DNA from: Leifsonia sp. 71-9
GTDB taxonomy: Bacteria; Actinomycetota; Actinomycetes; Actinomycetales; Microbacteriaceae
DNA: 64,000 nucleotides
Direction of reading: 5' to 3'
NCBI RefSeq assembly: GCF_001898805.1
Contig: NZ_MKVJ01000014.1
Location: 228,410 to 292,409, forward strand
Shown here: piece by piece, positions 45,447 to 54,492 of the stretch
How the letters are laid out: each line of letters starts with the position of its first letter
Numbering within the stretch: position 1 is the stretch's first letter
Notes under the pieces: generated by a model
Database searches by the model: none
Seen by the model: only the letters and a program-made list of their open reading frames with translations
Told to the model about the DNA's origin: nothing
Position numbers and translations under genes: made by a program

Positions 45447-46926
45447 CGACCGACCGCAGCCGGTCGGGCTCGGTGACGATGCGGTTCGCCATGCCGTTGA
45501 AGATCACGCCGTGGAACGGCAGGATCGAGTACCAATAGAGCCGCCCCGCGAGTCCCCGCGGGAAGAACACCGCCCGCTGCCGGTAGCGGGAGCCCCCGTC
45601 CGGCCCGGGAGTGACGGTCAGCTCGAGCCACGCCCGCCCCGGGACGCGCATCTCGGCCCGCAATCGCAGGTCGCCGCCCTCGGGGCCGCGCGAGACGCGT
45701 TCCACGCGCCACCAGTCGAGCGCGTCACCCGTGGAGAGACGGTCGGCGTCGCGCCGCCCCCGTCGCAGCCCGACGCCGCCGACCAGCTTGTCCATCCAGC
45801 CGCGCAGCGCCCAGGCGAGCGGGAACGAGTACCAGCCGCGCTCCCCGCCGATGCCCTCGACCACGCGCCAGAGCTCCGGCGGGGCGGCGTCGGAGGTGCG
45901 CTCCCGCACATCCGTGTACACGGTGTGACCGGCCCACTCCGGGTCGCTCGGCAGCGGATCGCTCGGCGCGCCCGCCACCGACGAGTTGCGCCAGGTGGTC
46001 TCGACGTCGCCGTCGCGCATGCGCGCCAGCGCGAGCCGGACGGCCGTGCGGTAGCCGGTCAGGCCTCCCTCGGGCGGCGGGATGACGCCGTCGATGTCGT
46101 GCTCGTGCATCACGCAGTCGTACTGCAGCGACTCGATGATCGGCACGGCGAGGCTGCGCGGGATGGGCGTCACGAGGTTCACCCACTGCGACGCGAGCCA
46201 CGGCGTGAACACCGGCAGCGAGGCGATCGGCCGCTGCGGGAGCCCCGATTCGACCGCGAAGCCGTTCATCATCTGCCCGTAGCGCAGGATGTCGGGTCCG
46301 CCGACGTCGAACGCGCGCGACACCTCGGGCGGCAGGTCCGCGGCCGCGACGAGGTAGTGCAGCACATCCCGGATCGCGATGGGCTGGATGCGGTTGCGCA
46401 CCCACTTCGGCGCCGGCATGTACGGCAGCACCTCGGTGAGGTGGCGGATCATCTCGAACGACGCCGAGCCCGACCCGATCACGACCCCCGCCTGCAGCAC
46501 GATCGTCGGAACGCCGGAGTCCAGCAGGATGCGGCCGACGGCGACGCGCGAGCGGAGATGCCGCGAGAGCGGCCCCTCGGGATGCAGCGCGCCGAGGTAG
46601 ACGATGCGGCGCACGCCCGCCTCCTCGGCCGCGGTCGCCACCGTGCGGGCCGCCTCCGACTCCTCGTCCTCGAAGTCGCCGCGAGCGCGCATCGAGTGCA
46701 CCAGGTAGTAGACGACGTCGATCCCCTCCATCGCCCGGGCGACGGAGTCCGGATCGCCGAGATCGCCCTGGACGACCTCGACGTCGCCGGCCCAGGGCAC
46801 GTCGGCCAGCTTCTGCGGCGAGCGCGCCAGCACGCGCACGGTGTGGCCGCGGTCGAGCAGTCGCGGGACGAGCCTCCCTCCGACGTACCCGGTCGCTCCG
46901 GTCACGAGTACGCGCTGCGGGGTCAT
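45421..46926 (-). CDS. SDR-family protein with C-terminal DUF2867 domain
   Basis: A 501-residue fusion. The N-terminal 300 residues are an atypical SDR: VLVTGATGYVGGRLVPRLL with the NAD(P)-binding TGATGYVG, but the usual YxxxK is not evident. The C-terminal 180 residues match DUF2867 (YSFPLAWALRGWMDKLVGG, RAVFFPRGLAGRLYWYSILPFH). The pair is common in actinobacteria; a role in quinone or envelope metabolism has not been shown. It is convergent with the MarR gene. Confidence 0.85.
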   Translation of the reverse strand: MTPQRVLVTGATGYVGGRLVPRLLDRGHTVRVLARSPQKLADVPWAGDVEVVQGDLGDPDSVARAMEGIDVVYYLVHSMRARGDFEDEESEAARTVATAAEEAGVRRIVYLGALHPEGPLSRHLRSRVAVGRILLDSGVPTIVLQAGVVIGSGSASFEMIRHLTEVLPYMPAPKWVRNRIQPIAIRDVLHYLVAAADLPPEVSRAFDVGGPDILRYGQMMNGFAVESGLPQRPIASLPVFTPWLASQWVNLVTPIPRSLAVPIIESLQYDCVMHEHDIDGVIPPPEGGLTGYRTAVRLALARMRDGDVETTWRNSSVAGAPSDPLPSDPEWAGHTVYTDVRERTSDAAPPELWRVVEGIGGERGWYSFPLAWALRGWMDKLVGGVGLRRGRRDADRLSTGDALDWWRVERVSRGPEGGDLRLRAEMRVPGRAWLELTVTPGPDGGSRYRQRAVFFPRGLAGRLYWYSILPFHGVIFNGMANRIVTEPDRLRSVVSPRPAAG

Positions 46927-46994
46927 GCGCCGACCATACGCCGAGGCGCGCGACCCGCAACCGGGGCCGGTGCGGTCATGACGCCGGCGTCATG

Positions 46995-47000
46995 TACGGT
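46995..47000 (+). promoter_or_regulatory. -10 element of a probable leaderless promoter (47007 gene)
   Basis: TACGGT ends six bases before the ATG at 47007; no ribosome-binding site is present. Confidence 0.6.
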
Positions 47001-47006
47001 TCTGGC

Positions 47007-47348
47007 ATGGGCAAGCTCGTATACGCCGGCACGACCGAGATCGGCTTCGAGGACCGCGTCCTCGCGCACCTGCAGATCGTGATCGGTCTGAAGCTCCGGC
47101 GCAAGGAGGGGTTCTTCTTCTCCTGGCGGGATGAGCAGAGCGTCGGCGACGGCCGGAGCGCGATCTGGATCGACCCCGCCGTCCCCCTGCTGTTCCGCTA
47201 CAGCGGCGGCCGTCAGCCGAAGATCAACAAGACGTGGCTGGAGGCGCTGACCATCTCGTCGAACAGTTCGGCCGGCCTGCAGCTGACCGAGGAGATCGGG
47301 GCGCTCGGCGCCGACGAGGTCGACTCGGACTCCCCTCCCGGCAAGTAG
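47007..47348 (+). CDS. Small conserved Microbacteriaceae protein (DUF7882-like)
   Basis: A 113-residue protein starting MGKLVYAGTTEIGFEDRVLAHLQIVIGLKLRR. Proteins of this type are sometimes misnamed ATP-dependent DNA ligases in databases; no ligase motif is present here. It is soluble and mixed alpha/beta with no recognised catalytic residues. The upstream in-frame ATG at 46992 was rejected because the TACGGT element spans the gap. It is convergent with the sigma factor gene. Function unknown. Confidence 0.75.
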   Translation: MGKLVYAGTTEIGFEDRVLAHLQIVIGLKLRRKEGFFFSWRDEQSVGDGRSAIWIDPAVPLLFRYSGGRQPKINKTWLEALTISSNSSAGLQLTEEIGALGADEVDSDSPPGK

Positions 47349-47413
47349 TCCCCCGCAGACGACAGGACCCCGCGCTCGACGGAGCACGAGGTCCTCGTCT
47401 CGTGTGCGCGCGC

Positions 47414-48325
47414 TCAGCGCAGGTACTCGAGCAGTTCGGGGCTGCGCAGGCGCTTGAGGCTGCGCGTCTCGAGCTGACGGACGCGCTCGCGGGTGATGCC
47501 GTAGACCTCGCCGACCTCGTCCAGCGTCATCGGCTTCTGGCCGTCGAGGCCGAAGCGCATGCGGACCACCTTGGCGTCGCGCGGCGGGAGGTCGCGCAGG
47601 CGCTCCTCGAGGTCGCGGTGGCGGAAGACGACCTCGACGGCCTCGGGGGGCGTCGGGAAGTCGTCGTCCTCGATCAGGTCGCCGAGCTCGGCGCCCTCGT
47701 TCTCGCCGACCGGGACGGCCAGCGAGACGGTCTCGGAGTCGCTCATCTGCAGCTTGTGCACCTCGGCCTCGGTGAGGTTGGCGGCCTCCGCCATCTCCTC
47801 GAGGGTGGGCGTGCGGCCCAGCTCGCCGCCGAGGTCGCGGCGGATGCGGTCGAGCTTGTCGATCTTCTCGACCGTGTGGACGGGGATGCGGATCATGCGC
47901 GCGGTGTCGGCGATCCCGCGGAGGATCGACTGGCGGATCCACCACGTCGCGTAGGTGGAGAACTTGTTGCCGGTGCGGTAGTCGAACTTCTCGACCGCGC
48001 GGACGAGGCCGAGGTTGCCCTCCTGGATCAGGTCCATCACGGGCAGGCCGCGGCCCGAGTAGCGCTTGGCGATGCTCACCACCAGGCGGAGGTTCGCCTC
48101 GATGAAGCGCTCGAACGCGCGCTTGCCGTCGTCGGCGAGGTACTGGAGCTCGCGCTTCTCTCGGGCGGTGAGTCCCGGTCGCTTGCTCAGGCGCTCTCCG
48201 GCGAGGACTCCCACCTCGATGCGCTTGGCGAGCGCCACCTCTTCGTCGGCGGTCAGCAGTCGCGTCCGTCCGATCGAGTTCAGGTAGTCGCGTACCGGGT
48301 CGCTGGTCACTTCGAGCACAGTCAT
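47414..48325 (-). CDS. RNA polymerase sigma factor, SigB-like (sigma-70 group 1/2)
   Basis: A 303-residue primary-like sigma factor: region 1.2 (DPVRDYLNSIGRTRLLT), region 2 (FIEANLRLVVSIAKRYSGRGLPVMDLIQEGNLGLVRAVEKFDYRTGNKFSTYATWWIRQ in successive blocks), region 3 and region 4 (TLDEVGEVYGITRERVRQLE). It lacks the long N-terminal extension of actinobacterial SigA, so it is more likely the SigB type, a general-stress or stationary-phase factor. The ATG at 48325 has only a weak upstream site. Confidence 0.92.
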   Translation of the reverse strand: MTVLEVTSDPVRDYLNSIGRTRLLTADEEVALAKRIEVGVLAGERLSKRPGLTAREKRELQYLADDGKRAFERFIEANLRLVVSIAKRYSGRGLPVMDLIQEGNLGLVRAVEKFDYRTGNKFSTYATWWIRQSILRGIADTARMIRIPVHTVEKIDKLDRIRRDLGGELGRTPTLEEMAEAANLTEAEVHKLQMSDSETVSLAVPVGENEGAELGDLIEDDDFPTPPEAVEVVFRHRDLEERLRDLPPRDAKVVRMRFGLDGQKPMTLDEVGEVYGITRERVRQLETRSLKRLRSPELLEYLR

Positions 48326-48428
48326 CGTGTCATCCCATTCAGCTCGTACTGTCGTGCGTTGCCTCGGTGTTTCGGCTGCGGCTGCCGGGGTCATCCGGGA
48401 TCGCCGCACACTCAGAGTAGGCAGGGGC

Positions 48429-48478
48429 CCCTGTCCCCCAACAAGGGGTTGACAGGGTACGCGGCGATGCGCTAATCG
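48429..48478 (+). promoter_or_regulatory. Candidate promoter with overlapping inverted repeat
   Basis: A consensus -35 TTGACA (48449-48454) is followed after 18 bases by TAATCG (48473-48478). The -35 is overlapped by the right arm of an inverted repeat CCCTGTC/GACAGGG (48429-48435 and 48451-48457). It points toward the MFS gene at 48554, in addition to the leaderless-type TACGGT closer to that gene. Confidence 0.5.
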
Positions 48479-48540
48479 CCAACCCCCTGCTCTCTTTCGC
48501 CGGTCGTGTCAAGGTCCTCCCGGGAAATACCCACGGATCG

Positions 48541-48546
48541 TACGGT
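48541..48546 (+). promoter_or_regulatory. -10 element of a probable leaderless promoter (MFS transporter)
   Basis: TACGGT ends seven bases before the GTG at 48554, without a ribosome-binding site. Confidence 0.5.
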
Positions 48547-48553
48547 GACCTTC

Positions 48554-50038
48554 GTGAGTACACGTACACCGGGTTCCCAGCAACCGACACTGTCCACGAT
48601 CCGCACGCTCATCCCCGCGCGGATGGACCGCCTCCCCTGGTCCCGCTTCCATTGGCTCGTCGTGCTGGGTCTCGGCACCGTGTGGATCCTCGACGGCCTC
48701 GAGGTGACCATCGTCGGCGCGATCGGCAGCCGGCTGACCGAGCAGGACAGCGGTCTCGGCCTGACGACCGCCCAGGTCGGTCTGGCCGCGGCGATCTACG
48801 TCGCCGGCGCGTGCGTCGGCGCGTTGGTGTTCGGGTACCTCACGGACCGATTCGGCCGGAAGAAGCTCTTCATCCTCACGCTGGGGCTCTACCTCGTGGC
48901 GACGGTGCTCACGGCGTTCTCCGTCGCCCCCTGGATGTTCTTCGTCTTCCGCTTCTTCACGGGCGCCGGAATCGGCGGCGAGTACGCGGCGATCAACTCC
49001 GCGATCGACGAGCTCATCCCGGCCCGCCGCCGCGGCCTCGTCGACCTCGCGATCAACGGCTCCTACTGGCTCGGCACCGCCTTCGGCGCGGTGCTCACCG
49101 TCTTCCTGCTGAACGAGCAGCTCTTCGCCGCCGACATCGGCTGGCGCATCGCGTTCGGCCTGGGCGCCGTGCTCGGCCTCGTGATCCTGCTCGTGCGCCG
49201 CAACGTGCCCGAGTCGCCGCGCTGGCTCTTCATCCACGGTCGCGACCAGGAAGCCGAGAAGCTGGTGGACGGGATCGAGCACGACATCGAGAAGGAGAGC
49301 GGCGAATCCCTCCCCGTCGTCCCCGACGACAAGGGCATCGACATCCGCCAGCGCCGCTCGACCGGCTTCGGCGAGATCGTGCGCACCGCCGTCACCCGCT
49401 ACCCCAAGCGGTTCGTGCTGGGGCTGTCGCTCTTCATCGGCCAGGCGTTCCTCTACAACGCCGTCTTCTTCACGTACTCCCTCGTACTCACGAAGCTCCT
49501 CCACGTGCCGGACGACGTCGCGCCGTGGGCGCTCGTGCCGATCGCGATCGGCAACTTCCTCGGCCCGATGATCCTCGGCCACCTCTTCGACACCGTGGGC
49601 CGCAAGTTCATGATCACGCTGTCGTACGTCGGCAGCGGCATCCTCCTCGTCGGCACCGCCCTCCTGTTCGACTCCGGCGCGCTCGACGCCTTCTGGCTGA
49701 CCGCGTGCTGGATGGTCGTCTTCTTCCTCGCCTCCGCCGGCGCCAGCAGCGCCTACCTGACGGTGAGCGAGATCTTCCCGATGGAGACCCGGGCCATGTC
49801 GATCGCCTTCTTCTACGCGGTCGGCACCGGCCTCGGCGGCATCATCGGCCCGATCCTGTTCGGGAACCTGATCGAGGGCGGCATCCACTCCGTCGTCATC
49901 GGCTACTACATCGGCGCCGGCCTGATGATCGCGGCCGGCCTCGTCGAGCTCTTCCTCGGGATCGCCGCGGAGGGCCGCTCGCTGGAGGACATCGCGCAGC
50001 CGCTCTCGGCGGAGACGAAGGCGCAGCCCGCGAAGTGA
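48554..50038 (+). CDS. MFS transporter (sugar-porter-like)
   Basis: A 494-residue major-facilitator protein, twelve predicted membrane segments. Typical loops are present: GYLTDRFGRKKLF between segments 2 and 3, RFFTGAGIGGEYAA, PESPRWLF before the central loop, and GHLFDTVGRKFM in the second half. The pattern suggests the sugar/aromatic-acid porter group; the substrate cannot be read. GTG 48554 was preferred over an upstream start at 48506 because of the -10-like element between them. Confidence 0.88.
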   Translation: MSTRTPGSQQPTLSTIRTLIPARMDRLPWSRFHWLVVLGLGTVWILDGLEVTIVGAIGSRLTEQDSGLGLTTAQVGLAAAIYVAGACVGALVFGYLTDRFGRKKLFILTLGLYLVATVLTAFSVAPWMFFVFRFFTGAGIGGEYAAINSAIDELIPARRRGLVDLAINGSYWLGTAFGAVLTVFLLNEQLFAADIGWRIAFGLGAVLGLVILLVRRNVPESPRWLFIHGRDQEAEKLVDGIEHDIEKESGESLPVVPDDKGIDIRQRRSTGFGEIVRTAVTRYPKRFVLGLSLFIGQAFLYNAVFFTYSLVLTKLLHVPDDVAPWALVPIAIGNFLGPMILGHLFDTVGRKFMITLSYVGSGILLVGTALLFDSGALDAFWLTACWMVVFFLASAGASSAYLTVSEIFPMETRAMSIAFFYAVGTGLGGIIGPILFGNLIEGGIHSVVIGYYIGAGLMIAAGLVELFLGIAAEGRSLEDIAQPLSAETKAQPAK

Positions 50039-50057
50039 CCGGCGTCGGCGCTGCCGG

Positions 50058-51026
50058 TCAGCTCGCGAGGAGCTCCAGCAGCGCCGGCTCGGGCACGCGA
50101 CCGCCCGCCGTGTCGATGACCTCGCCCTGGCGGTAGCGGTCGAAGACGCGCGGGTCGATGTAGCTGTTGCGGGCGATCGCGGGGGTGTTGCCGAGAGCGG
50201 CGGCCGCCTCGTTCACGGCCGCGGTGACGCGCTTCTTGCGGCGCGACTCCGTGTCGCTCGTGCCCAGTGCGGCGAGCGCCTCCGCCGCGACGATCGTGCC
50301 GTGGAGGGTGCGGAAGTCCTTCGCTGTGAACTCGCCGCCGGTCTGGCGGCGGATGTACTCGTTGAGGGAGGCCGGGCGCAGGGTGTGCCAGGTGCCGTCC
50401 TTCCAGGAGAGCAGCCGGGAGCGCTGGCCGCGCAGCGACTGGATCTGGGTGAGGAGCTCGGCGAGGTCGGCGTCGACGATCGTGCTGGTCCACTTCTGGG
50501 CGGACTTGGCGGGGAACGTCAGCGTGATCTCGTCGCCGTCGACGCGGGCGTGCCGGCAGAGCAGGGTGGTGAGGCCGCGGCTCCCGTTGGCGTGCAGGTA
50601 TTCCTCGCTGCCGATGCGGACGCTCCCGAGGTCGATGATGCGGAAGGCGGCGGCCAGCACGCGGTCGCGGCCGAAGCCCTCCTGGCGGAGGTCCATCGTC
50701 ACTTTGCGGCGGGCCGACGGCAGCGTCTCCGCCAGCTGGGCGGCGCGCTCGAACTTCACCCGGTCCTGGTGGAGGCGCCAGGAGTCGTGGTAGCGGTACT
50801 GCCGGCGCCCGGCCTGGTCGGTACCGACGGCCTGGATGTGCCCGCGCGCGTCGGGCGAGATCCACACGTCCTCCCACGCGGGCGGGATCACGAGCGAGCG
50901 GATGCGCTCCAGCTCGCGCTCGTCGACGATGGGATTGCCGGCCTCGTCCTCGTAGACCGGACCCTTCTTGCTGGCACGACGGTGATATCCCGGACCGGAC
51001 GGATCGCTACGGCGCAGGCGCGTCAC
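50058..51026 (-). CDS. DNA topoisomerase IB (poxvirus/bacterial type)
   Basis: Relaxes supercoils by a 3'-phosphotyrosyl intermediate. The 322-residue protein has the N-terminal domain (PPAWEDVWISPDARGHIQAVGTDQAGRRQYRYH) and the C-terminal catalytic core with the tyrosine in ARNSYIDPRVFDRY. The GTG start overlaps the ku stop (GTGA), so it is translated from the same message as Ku. Length fits the bacterial family. Confidence 0.93.
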   Translation of the reverse strand: MTRLRRSDPSGPGYHRRASKKGPVYEDEAGNPIVDERELERIRSLVIPPAWEDVWISPDARGHIQAVGTDQAGRRQYRYHDSWRLHQDRVKFERAAQLAETLPSARRKVTMDLRQEGFGRDRVLAAAFRIIDLGSVRIGSEEYLHANGSRGLTTLLCRHARVDGDEITLTFPAKSAQKWTSTIVDADLAELLTQIQSLRGQRSRLLSWKDGTWHTLRPASLNEYIRRQTGGEFTAKDFRTLHGTIVAAEALAALGTSDTESRRKKRVTAAVNEAAAALGNTPAIARNSYIDPRVFDRYRQGEVIDTAGGRVPEPALLELLAS

Positions 51027-51910
51027 GCGGGCTTCTTCGCCTTCTTCGCGGGAGCGCTCTTGGCGACGGAGCTCTTGGCGGCCGCTTTCTTCGCGGGGGC
51101 CTTCTTCGCGGGCTCCTTGGTCGACCGGCTGCGCTCGACGCTGCGCTGCAGCGCCTCCATGAGGTCGATCACCTCGCCGCCGCCCTTCGCCTTCTCCGGC
51201 TCCTCGCCGAAGGTCTCGGCGGTGTCCATGCTCTCGCCCTGCTCGAGCTTGGCGTCGATGAGGCGACGCAGCTCCTCCTGGTACTCGTCGGTGAACTTCT
51301 CCGGCTCGAAGTCGCCTGCGAAGCTCTCCATCAGGGCGGCCGAGAGCTTCAGCTCGCGCTCGGTGATGCGGGGCGACGTGTCGAGGGCCGGGAAGTCGGC
51401 CTCCCGGATCTCGTCGTGCCAGAGCATGGTCTGCAGCACGAGGACGTTGCCCCGCACGCGCAAAGCGGCCAGCCGCGTCTTCTGGCGCAGGGCGAAGTTC
51501 ACGATCGCGGTGCGGTCCTCGTCCTCCAGCGTCTTGCGCAGGAGGGCGTACGCCTTGAGCGACTTGGAGTCGGGCTCGAGGTAGTAGCTGCGGTCGAGCA
51601 TCATCGGATCGATCTGCTCGTTCGGCACGAACTCGACGACGTCGATCTCGCGGCTGCGCTCCGCCGGGAGCGACGCCAGGTCGTCCGGGGTGAGGATCAC
51701 CGTCCGGTCGCCGTCGTCGTACGCCTTCGCGATGTGCTCGTACGGGATGACCTTGCCGTCGATCTCGCACCGGCGCTGGTACCGGATGCGCCCGCCGTCG
51801 GCGTCGTGCACCTGGTGCAGCGCGACGTCGTGATCCTCCGTCGCGCTGTAGACCTTCACCGGCACGTTGACCAGCCCGAAGGTGATCGCACCCGTCCATA
51901 TGGCCCTCAT
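51023..51910 (-). CDS. ku: Non-homologous end-joining protein Ku
   Basis: Binds broken DNA ends and recruits LigD. The 295-residue protein begins MRAIWTGAITFGLVNVPVKVYSAT, the typical bacterial Ku start, and continues with the ring core (RCEIDGKVIPYEHIAKAY, YYLEPDSKSLKAY). The C-terminal 30 residues are Lys/Ala/Pro-rich (PAKKAPAKKAAAK), a histone-H1-like tail that probably binds DNA. It is divergent from ligD with a 75-base gap, and translationally coupled to the topoisomerase gene. Confidence 0.96.
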   Translation of the reverse strand: MRAIWTGAITFGLVNVPVKVYSATEDHDVALHQVHDADGGRIRYQRRCEIDGKVIPYEHIAKAYDDGDRTVILTPDDLASLPAERSREIDVVEFVPNEQIDPMMLDRSYYLEPDSKSLKAYALLRKTLEDEDRTAIVNFALRQKTRLAALRVRGNVLVLQTMLWHDEIREADFPALDTSPRITERELKLSAALMESFAGDFEPEKFTDEYQEELRRLIDAKLEQGESMDTAETFGEEPEKAKGGGEVIDLMEALQRSVERSRSTKEPAKKAPAKKAAAKSSVAKSAPAKKAKKPA

Positions 51911-51973
51911 GCGCTCTATCGTGTCCGCGCATCGCCCTGATTTCAACCAGTGATCGAAGGATGTTCCCCGGCG

Positions 51974-51979
51974 TACGGT
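51974..51979 (+). promoter_or_regulatory. -10 element of a probable leaderless promoter (ligD)
   Basis: TACGGT ends six bases before the ATG at 51986; no ribosome-binding site. Confidence 0.6.
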
Positions 51980-51985
51980 GGGCGC

Positions 51986-54487
51986 ATGGCTGCGGACGAC
52001 ACCGAGACCGTCTCGATCGACGGTCACCGGCTGAAGCTCACGAACCTCGACAAGGTCATGTATCCGGAGACCGGGACGACCAAGGCGGACGTGATCGGGT
52101 ACTACCACGCGATCGCGGAGGCGATGATCCCGCACGCCCGCGACCGCATCGCCACCCGCAAGCGGTGGGTGCACGGGGTGGGCACGGCCGACCACCCGGG
52201 CGAGGTGTTCTTCCAGAAGAACCTCGACCCCGCCTCCACCCCGAGCTGGGTGAAGCAGCGCACCATCACGCACAAGACCAGCGAGAACACCTACCCGCTG
52301 GTGAACGACCGGGCCACGCTGGTCTGGCTCGCGCAGATCGCGTCGCTGGAGATCCACGTGCCGCAGTGGCGCGTCGGACGCGGTGACGCGCGGCGCAACC
52401 CGGACCGCATGGTGCTCGACCTCGACCCGGGCGAGGGCGTGACGCTGGCCGACTGCGCCGAGGTCGCCCGTCTGGCGCGCGGCATCCTGACCGACATGGG
52501 GCTCGACCCGCTGCCGGTGACCTCCGGCTCGAAGGGCATCCACCTCTACACCCCGCTCGACGGGTCGCAGACGAGCGATCAGATCTCCGCGGTCGCCCAC
52601 GAGCTGGCGCGGGCGCTGGAGGCCGACCATCCCGACCTCGTCGTCAGCGACATGAAGAAGGCGCTGCGCGCGGGCAAGGTCCTCGTGGACTGGAGCCAGA
52701 ACAACGGCGCGAAGACCACGATCGCGCCCTACTCTCTGCGCGGGCGGCTCCGGCCGACCGTCGCGGCGCCGCGCACCTGGCGCGAGCTGGCGTCCAAGGA
52801 CCTGCGGCACCTGGAGTACGAGGAGGTGCTCGAGCGCGTGAAGAAGCACGGCGACCCGCTGGCTGCGCTCGCGACCGGCGGGACGGCGGAGGCCGGGCAT
52901 CCGGACGCCGAGCAGCTGCCCGACAGCGGCGGCGACCGGCTCACCACCTACCGCTCCAAGCGCGACGCGGCGAAAACGCCGGAGCCGGTGCCGGAGGTCA
53001 GCCCGGATGCGGTGGACGGCCGCTCGTTCGTCATCCAGGAGCACCACGCCCGGCGACTGCACTGGGACTTCCGCCTGCAGCACGACGGCGTGCTCGTCAG
53101 CTGGGCGCTGCCGAAAGGCCCGCCCGTCGACCCGAAGCAGAACCACCTCGCGGTGCACGTGGAGGACCACCCCCTCGAGTACGGGACGTTCGAGGGCGAC
53201 ATCCCGCACGGCGAGTACGGAGCCGGCCATGTCGACATCTGGGACCACGGCGAGTACGAGCTCGAGAAGTGGCGGGACGCGGAGGTGATCGTCACGCTGC
53301 ACGGACAGTCCGACGGCGGCCTGGGCGGCGAACCGCGGAAGTTCGCGCTCATCCGCACGGGGGGCCGCGACGGCGACGAGAAGAACTGGCTCATCCACCT
53401 GATGAAGGACGACGGGGAGGGCGCGGAGAAGAAGCCGGCGGCGACGACGAAGAAGGCTGCGGCGAAGGCGAAGCCGGACGCGGCGAAGACGAAGACCGCG
53501 ACGACGGAGCGCATCACCGAGACGCCCGTCTCCCCCATGCTCGCGACCCTCGGCTCGGAGAAGGACGTCGACGACGAGGACGACTGGGCGTTCGAGATGA
53601 AGTGGGACGGCATCCGTGCCATCGCCGTCGTGCGCGGCGACCGGTTGCGGCTCACCACCCGCAACGGCAACGACGTCACCGCGACCTATCCGGACCTCGC
53701 GGGGCTCGTCGCGCTCGCGGGCGGCCACGACCTCGTCGTCGACGGCGAGATCGTCACCCTCACGCCGCGCGGACGCCCGGACTTCGGCCTCCTGCAGTCC
53801 CGGATGGGGCTGACGCGTCCCGCAGAGGTGACGGCGGCGGCCGAGCGGGCACCCGCCCACTACTTCGTGTTCGACATCCTGGAGCGGGACGGGCACGACC
53901 TGCGCCGCACGCCCTACGACGAGCGGCGAACCGCCCTGCAGGACGCACTGCAGCCGCCCAGCGGGGACCCGATCCAGGTCCCTCCCGCGTTCGCCGGCGA
54001 TCTCGCCCACGCCGTCTCGTCGTCGCGCGAGCTGGGACTGGAGGGCGTGATGGCCAAGCGCCGCGACAGCACGTACTCGACCGGGCGCCGGTCCCGCTCC
54101 TGGATCAAGATCAAGCACCATCTGGCCCAGGAGGTCATCATCGGCGGCTGGACCCCGGGAACGGGCCGGCGCGCCGGGACCCTCGGGGCGCTGCTCCTCG
54201 GCATCCCGGACGGAGACGAGCTGCGCTACGTCGGCAAGGTCGGCACGGGCTTCTCGGACGCCGACCTCGACCGGCTGGCCGCCCTGCTGGCCGCGCACCC
54301 GCGCAAGACGAGCCCGCTCGAGGGGGTGCCCTCCGCCGACGCCCGCGGCGCGAACTGGGTGCGTCCCGAGCACGTCGGCGAGGTCGAGTTCGCGGAGTGG
54401 ACCGGCACCGACCGCCTGCGTCAGCCCTCCTGGCGCGGCCTGCGGCCCGACAAGTCGCCGGAGGAGGTCGTGCGGGAGGTAGGGTAG
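51986..54487 (+). CDS. ligD: Multifunctional DNA ligase D (polymerase, 3'-phosphoesterase and ligase)
   Basis: Seals double-strand breaks with Ku. The 833-residue protein is ordered polymerase (about 1-300; the metal motif MVLDLDPGEG), 3'-phosphoesterase (about 340-470; HHARRLHWDFRLQHDG and HGEYGAG), a Lys/Ala linker (about 475-510), and ATP-dependent ligase (about 510-833; catalytic Lys in FEMKWDGIRA, then VDGEIV and GLEGVMAKRRDS). The order matches mycobacterial LigD. The ATG at 51986 sits six bases after TACGGT. The frame upstream to 51950 is unlikely to be used. Confidence 0.96.
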   Translation: MAADDTETVSIDGHRLKLTNLDKVMYPETGTTKADVIGYYHAIAEAMIPHARDRIATRKRWVHGVGTADHPGEVFFQKNLDPASTPSWVKQRTITHKTSENTYPLVNDRATLVWLAQIASLEIHVPQWRVGRGDARRNPDRMVLDLDPGEGVTLADCAEVARLARGILTDMGLDPLPVTSGSKGIHLYTPLDGSQTSDQISAVAHELARALEADHPDLVVSDMKKALRAGKVLVDWSQNNGAKTTIAPYSLRGRLRPTVAAPRTWRELASKDLRHLEYEEVLERVKKHGDPLAALATGGTAEAGHPDAEQLPDSGGDRLTTYRSKRDAAKTPEPVPEVSPDAVDGRSFVIQEHHARRLHWDFRLQHDGVLVSWALPKGPPVDPKQNHLAVHVEDHPLEYGTFEGDIPHGEYGAGHVDIWDHGEYELEKWRDAEVIVTLHGQSDGGLGGEPRKFALIRTGGRDGDEKNWLIHLMKDDGEGAEKKPAATTKKAAAKAKPDAAKTKTATTERITETPVSPMLATLGSEKDVDDEDDWAFEMKWDGIRAIAVVRGDRLRLTTRNGNDVTATYPDLAGLVALAGGHDLVVDGEIVTLTPRGRPDFGLLQSRMGLTRPAEVTAAAERAPAHYFVFDILERDGHDLRRTPYDERRTALQDALQPPSGDPIQVPPAFAGDLAHAVSSSRELGLEGVMAKRRDSTYSTGRRSRSWIKIKHHLAQEVIIGGWTPGTGRRAGTLGALLLGIPDGDELRYVGKVGTGFSDADLDRLAALLAAHPRKTSPLEGVPSADARGANWVRPEHVGEVEFAEWTGTDRLRQPSWRGLRPDKSPEEVVREVG

Positions 54488-54492
54488 TCGTC

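Noticed and set aside
47007-47348. ATP-dependent DNA ligase, as such small proteins are sometimes named
   Set aside because: No KxDG motif or nucleotidyltransferase domain is present in 113 residues.
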